From the NCBI GenBank assembly GCA_023387135.1, contig JAEWIK010000143.1, forward strand, positions 1 through 5,755: a stretch of 5,755 bases of DNA. The letters run 5' to 3'. This stretch comes from Actinomycetes bacterium (GTDB lineage: Bacteria; Actinomycetota; Actinomycetes; Propionibacteriales; Propionibacteriaceae). Every line of letters starts with the position of its first letter. The first letter of the stretch is position 1. This document shows positions 4,839-5,755 of the stretch, in pieces. Made by a program: the position numbers and the translations under genes. The notes beneath the pieces were generated by a model. The model was given only the letters and a program-made list of their open reading frames with translations, was not told the DNA's origin and searched no databases.

Positions 4839-5755
4839 ATGGCCCTCACCCCGGCTCGTTCCCGTCTGGTCGCCAGTGCCCTCGCAGCGGCGCTCATCGC
4901 AGGCCTCATCTCGACCCCGGCCCACGCCGCGCCCGACAAGGGCACCGACCCCACTCTGCCGCCGCTGGGCACCGCGCACGCGGCCACGACGCGCACACGG
5001 CCGACGTCGTCGGCGGGCCTGGCTGACGACGGCGTCGCCAAGGCCTACCAGCAGTGGCGCAAGGGCACCTTCAAGCAGCGCAAGGGTGTGCGCAAGGGTT
5101 CGCTGCGCGTCCAGATCGAGCACGACAAGGGAGGAAGCGCCGCCGCGACCGCTCGCAAGCTCGGCGCCACCAACGTCACCGAGGTCACCCCGACAGTCCT
5201 CGTCGCCGACGTCCCGTTCGACAAGCTGCGCACCCTGCAGGACCGGTCCTTTGTCGACACGGTGAAGGTTCCCCCGACGGTCAACGTGCTCCCCGACGAC
5301 GGTCTCAGCAAGAGCCTCGCCATCGCCCCACCCGCGGACGGTCAGGAAGTTCTGGCAAAGACGAACGCGGCCGCCTGGCATGCCGCGGGTGTCACGGGGA
5401 CGGGCGTGAAGATCGGCGTCATCGACTTCTTCGACAGCTTCTACCGGGACCGCGCCGCGGGGGCGGGCGAGCTGAAGACGAGCTCCATCGCAGGCACCTA
5501 CTGCCGCTACAACGGAGTCGCGTGCGACATCTGGTCTTCCGATTCGGAGCACGGCGTCGGAGTCATCGAGATCCTGAACGACATGGCGCCCGGCGCGACG
5601 CTCTACCTGGCGTCCGCCAACACCCTCGCGGACACCAAGGCGGCCGTGGACTACTTCGCCAGCAAGGGTGTCAAGATCATCACCCGTTCGCTCACGGCCG
5701 CTTACGACGGTCCCGGCGACGGCACGGGCCCCTCCGACGCTCTCGTGGACTACGC
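4839..5755 (+). CDS. Secreted S8 (subtilisin-like) serine protease precursor, C-terminus cut by window edge
   Basis: The first 305 codons of an exported subtilase. Residues 1-30 are a Sec-type signal peptide (Arg7, Arg9, hydrophobic 10-24, cleavage likely after AHA at 28-30). A basic linker (about 70-90) leads to a propeptide-like domain (about 88-150). The catalytic domain begins near 175, with the aspartate in VKIGVIDFFD (Asp196) and the histidine in SEHGVGVIEI (His238), followed by MAPGATLYLA and IITRSL, the equivalents of the usual subtilase core strands. The GPGDGTGP segment (291-298) occurs, as I recall, in actinobacterial S8 peptidases. The oxyanion-hole asparagine and catalytic serine must lie beyond the edge, so activity cannot be judged. 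Cys222 and Cys229 bracket a short loop and may form a disulfide. The start at ATG 4839 is supported by AAAGGG nine bases upstream and a clean signal peptide. It is divergent from the deacetylase, another exported enzyme, across 175 bp. Confidence 0.9.
   Translation, partial: MALTPARSRLVASALAAALIAGLISTPAHAAPDKGTDPTLPPLGTAHAATTRTRPTSSAGLADDGVAKAYQQWRKGTFKQRKGVRKGSLRVQIEHDKGGSAAATARKLGATNVTEVTPTVLVADVPFDKLRTLQDRSFVDTVKVPPTVNVLPDDGLSKSLAIAPPADGQEVLAKTNAAAWHAAGVTGTGVKIGVIDFFDSFYRDRAAGAGELKTSSIAGTYCRYNGVACDIWSSDSEHGVGVIEILNDMAPGATLYLASANTLADTKAAVDYFASKGVKIITRSLTAAYDGPGDGTGPSDALVDY

Noticed and set aside
1..5755. CRISPR arrays, tRNA/rRNA genes, transposons, integrase sites or phage genes
   Set aside because: I saw no regularly spaced direct repeats, no cloverleaf or conserved rRNA segments, and no transposase- or integrase-like reading frames. 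Gene content and composition look like ordinary chromosome.

Overview
The window is high-GC DNA (roughly 70% by eye) with G/C-rich third positions, several GTG starts and TANNNT-type -10 boxes. These features, together with the gene content, point to an actinobacterium. A GlbO-type truncated haemoglobin, a proline-rich RDD protein, a DUF2752 protein, a lipoprotein polysaccharide deacetylase and a subtilase of actinobacterial type all fit. I cannot name the genus from the sequence alone.

Layout from left to right. On the minus strand, bases 1-965 hold the first 321 codons of an L-threonine 3-dehydrogenase (tdh), whose C-terminus runs off the left edge. Bases 1090-1893 (minus) encode an RDD-family membrane protein with a long Pro/Gly/Gln/Tyr-rich N-terminus, separated from tdh by a probable terminator hairpin. 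Divergent from it, across a 93-bp shared promoter region, is a small DUF2752 membrane protein (1987-2391, plus). A 230-bp regulatory gap leads to a two-gene plus-strand operon: a Crp/Fnr-family regulator (2622-3347) overlapping by four bases a group II truncated haemoglobin, GlbO (3344-3736). Facing it, only three bases from stop to stop, is a lipoprotein NodB-type polysaccharide deacetylase (3740-4663, minus). A 175-bp divergent intergenic region with three inverted repeats separates the deacetylase from a secreted S8 (subtilisin-like) protease precursor (4839 onward, plus), which runs off the right edge before its catalytic serine.

The genes do not form one obvious pathway. Tdh is amino-acid catabolism. 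The RDD and DUF2752 proteins are membrane proteins of unknown role. The deacetylase and the protease are cell-envelope or exported enzymes. The strongest functional unit is the regulator-globin pair, whose coupling suggests that a Crp/Fnr-like sensor controls or works with an oxygen/NO-handling haem protein.

I found no CRISPR array, tRNA, rRNA, insertion sequence or prophage gene, and no clearly undescribed multi-gene system. The features most worth following up are regulatory. The Crp-like gene has its Shine-Dalgarno inside a perfect hairpin and carries the only in-frame TTA codon in the window. Two genes appear to start with leaderless GTG codons. The divergent region upstream of the protease carries clustered palindromes.
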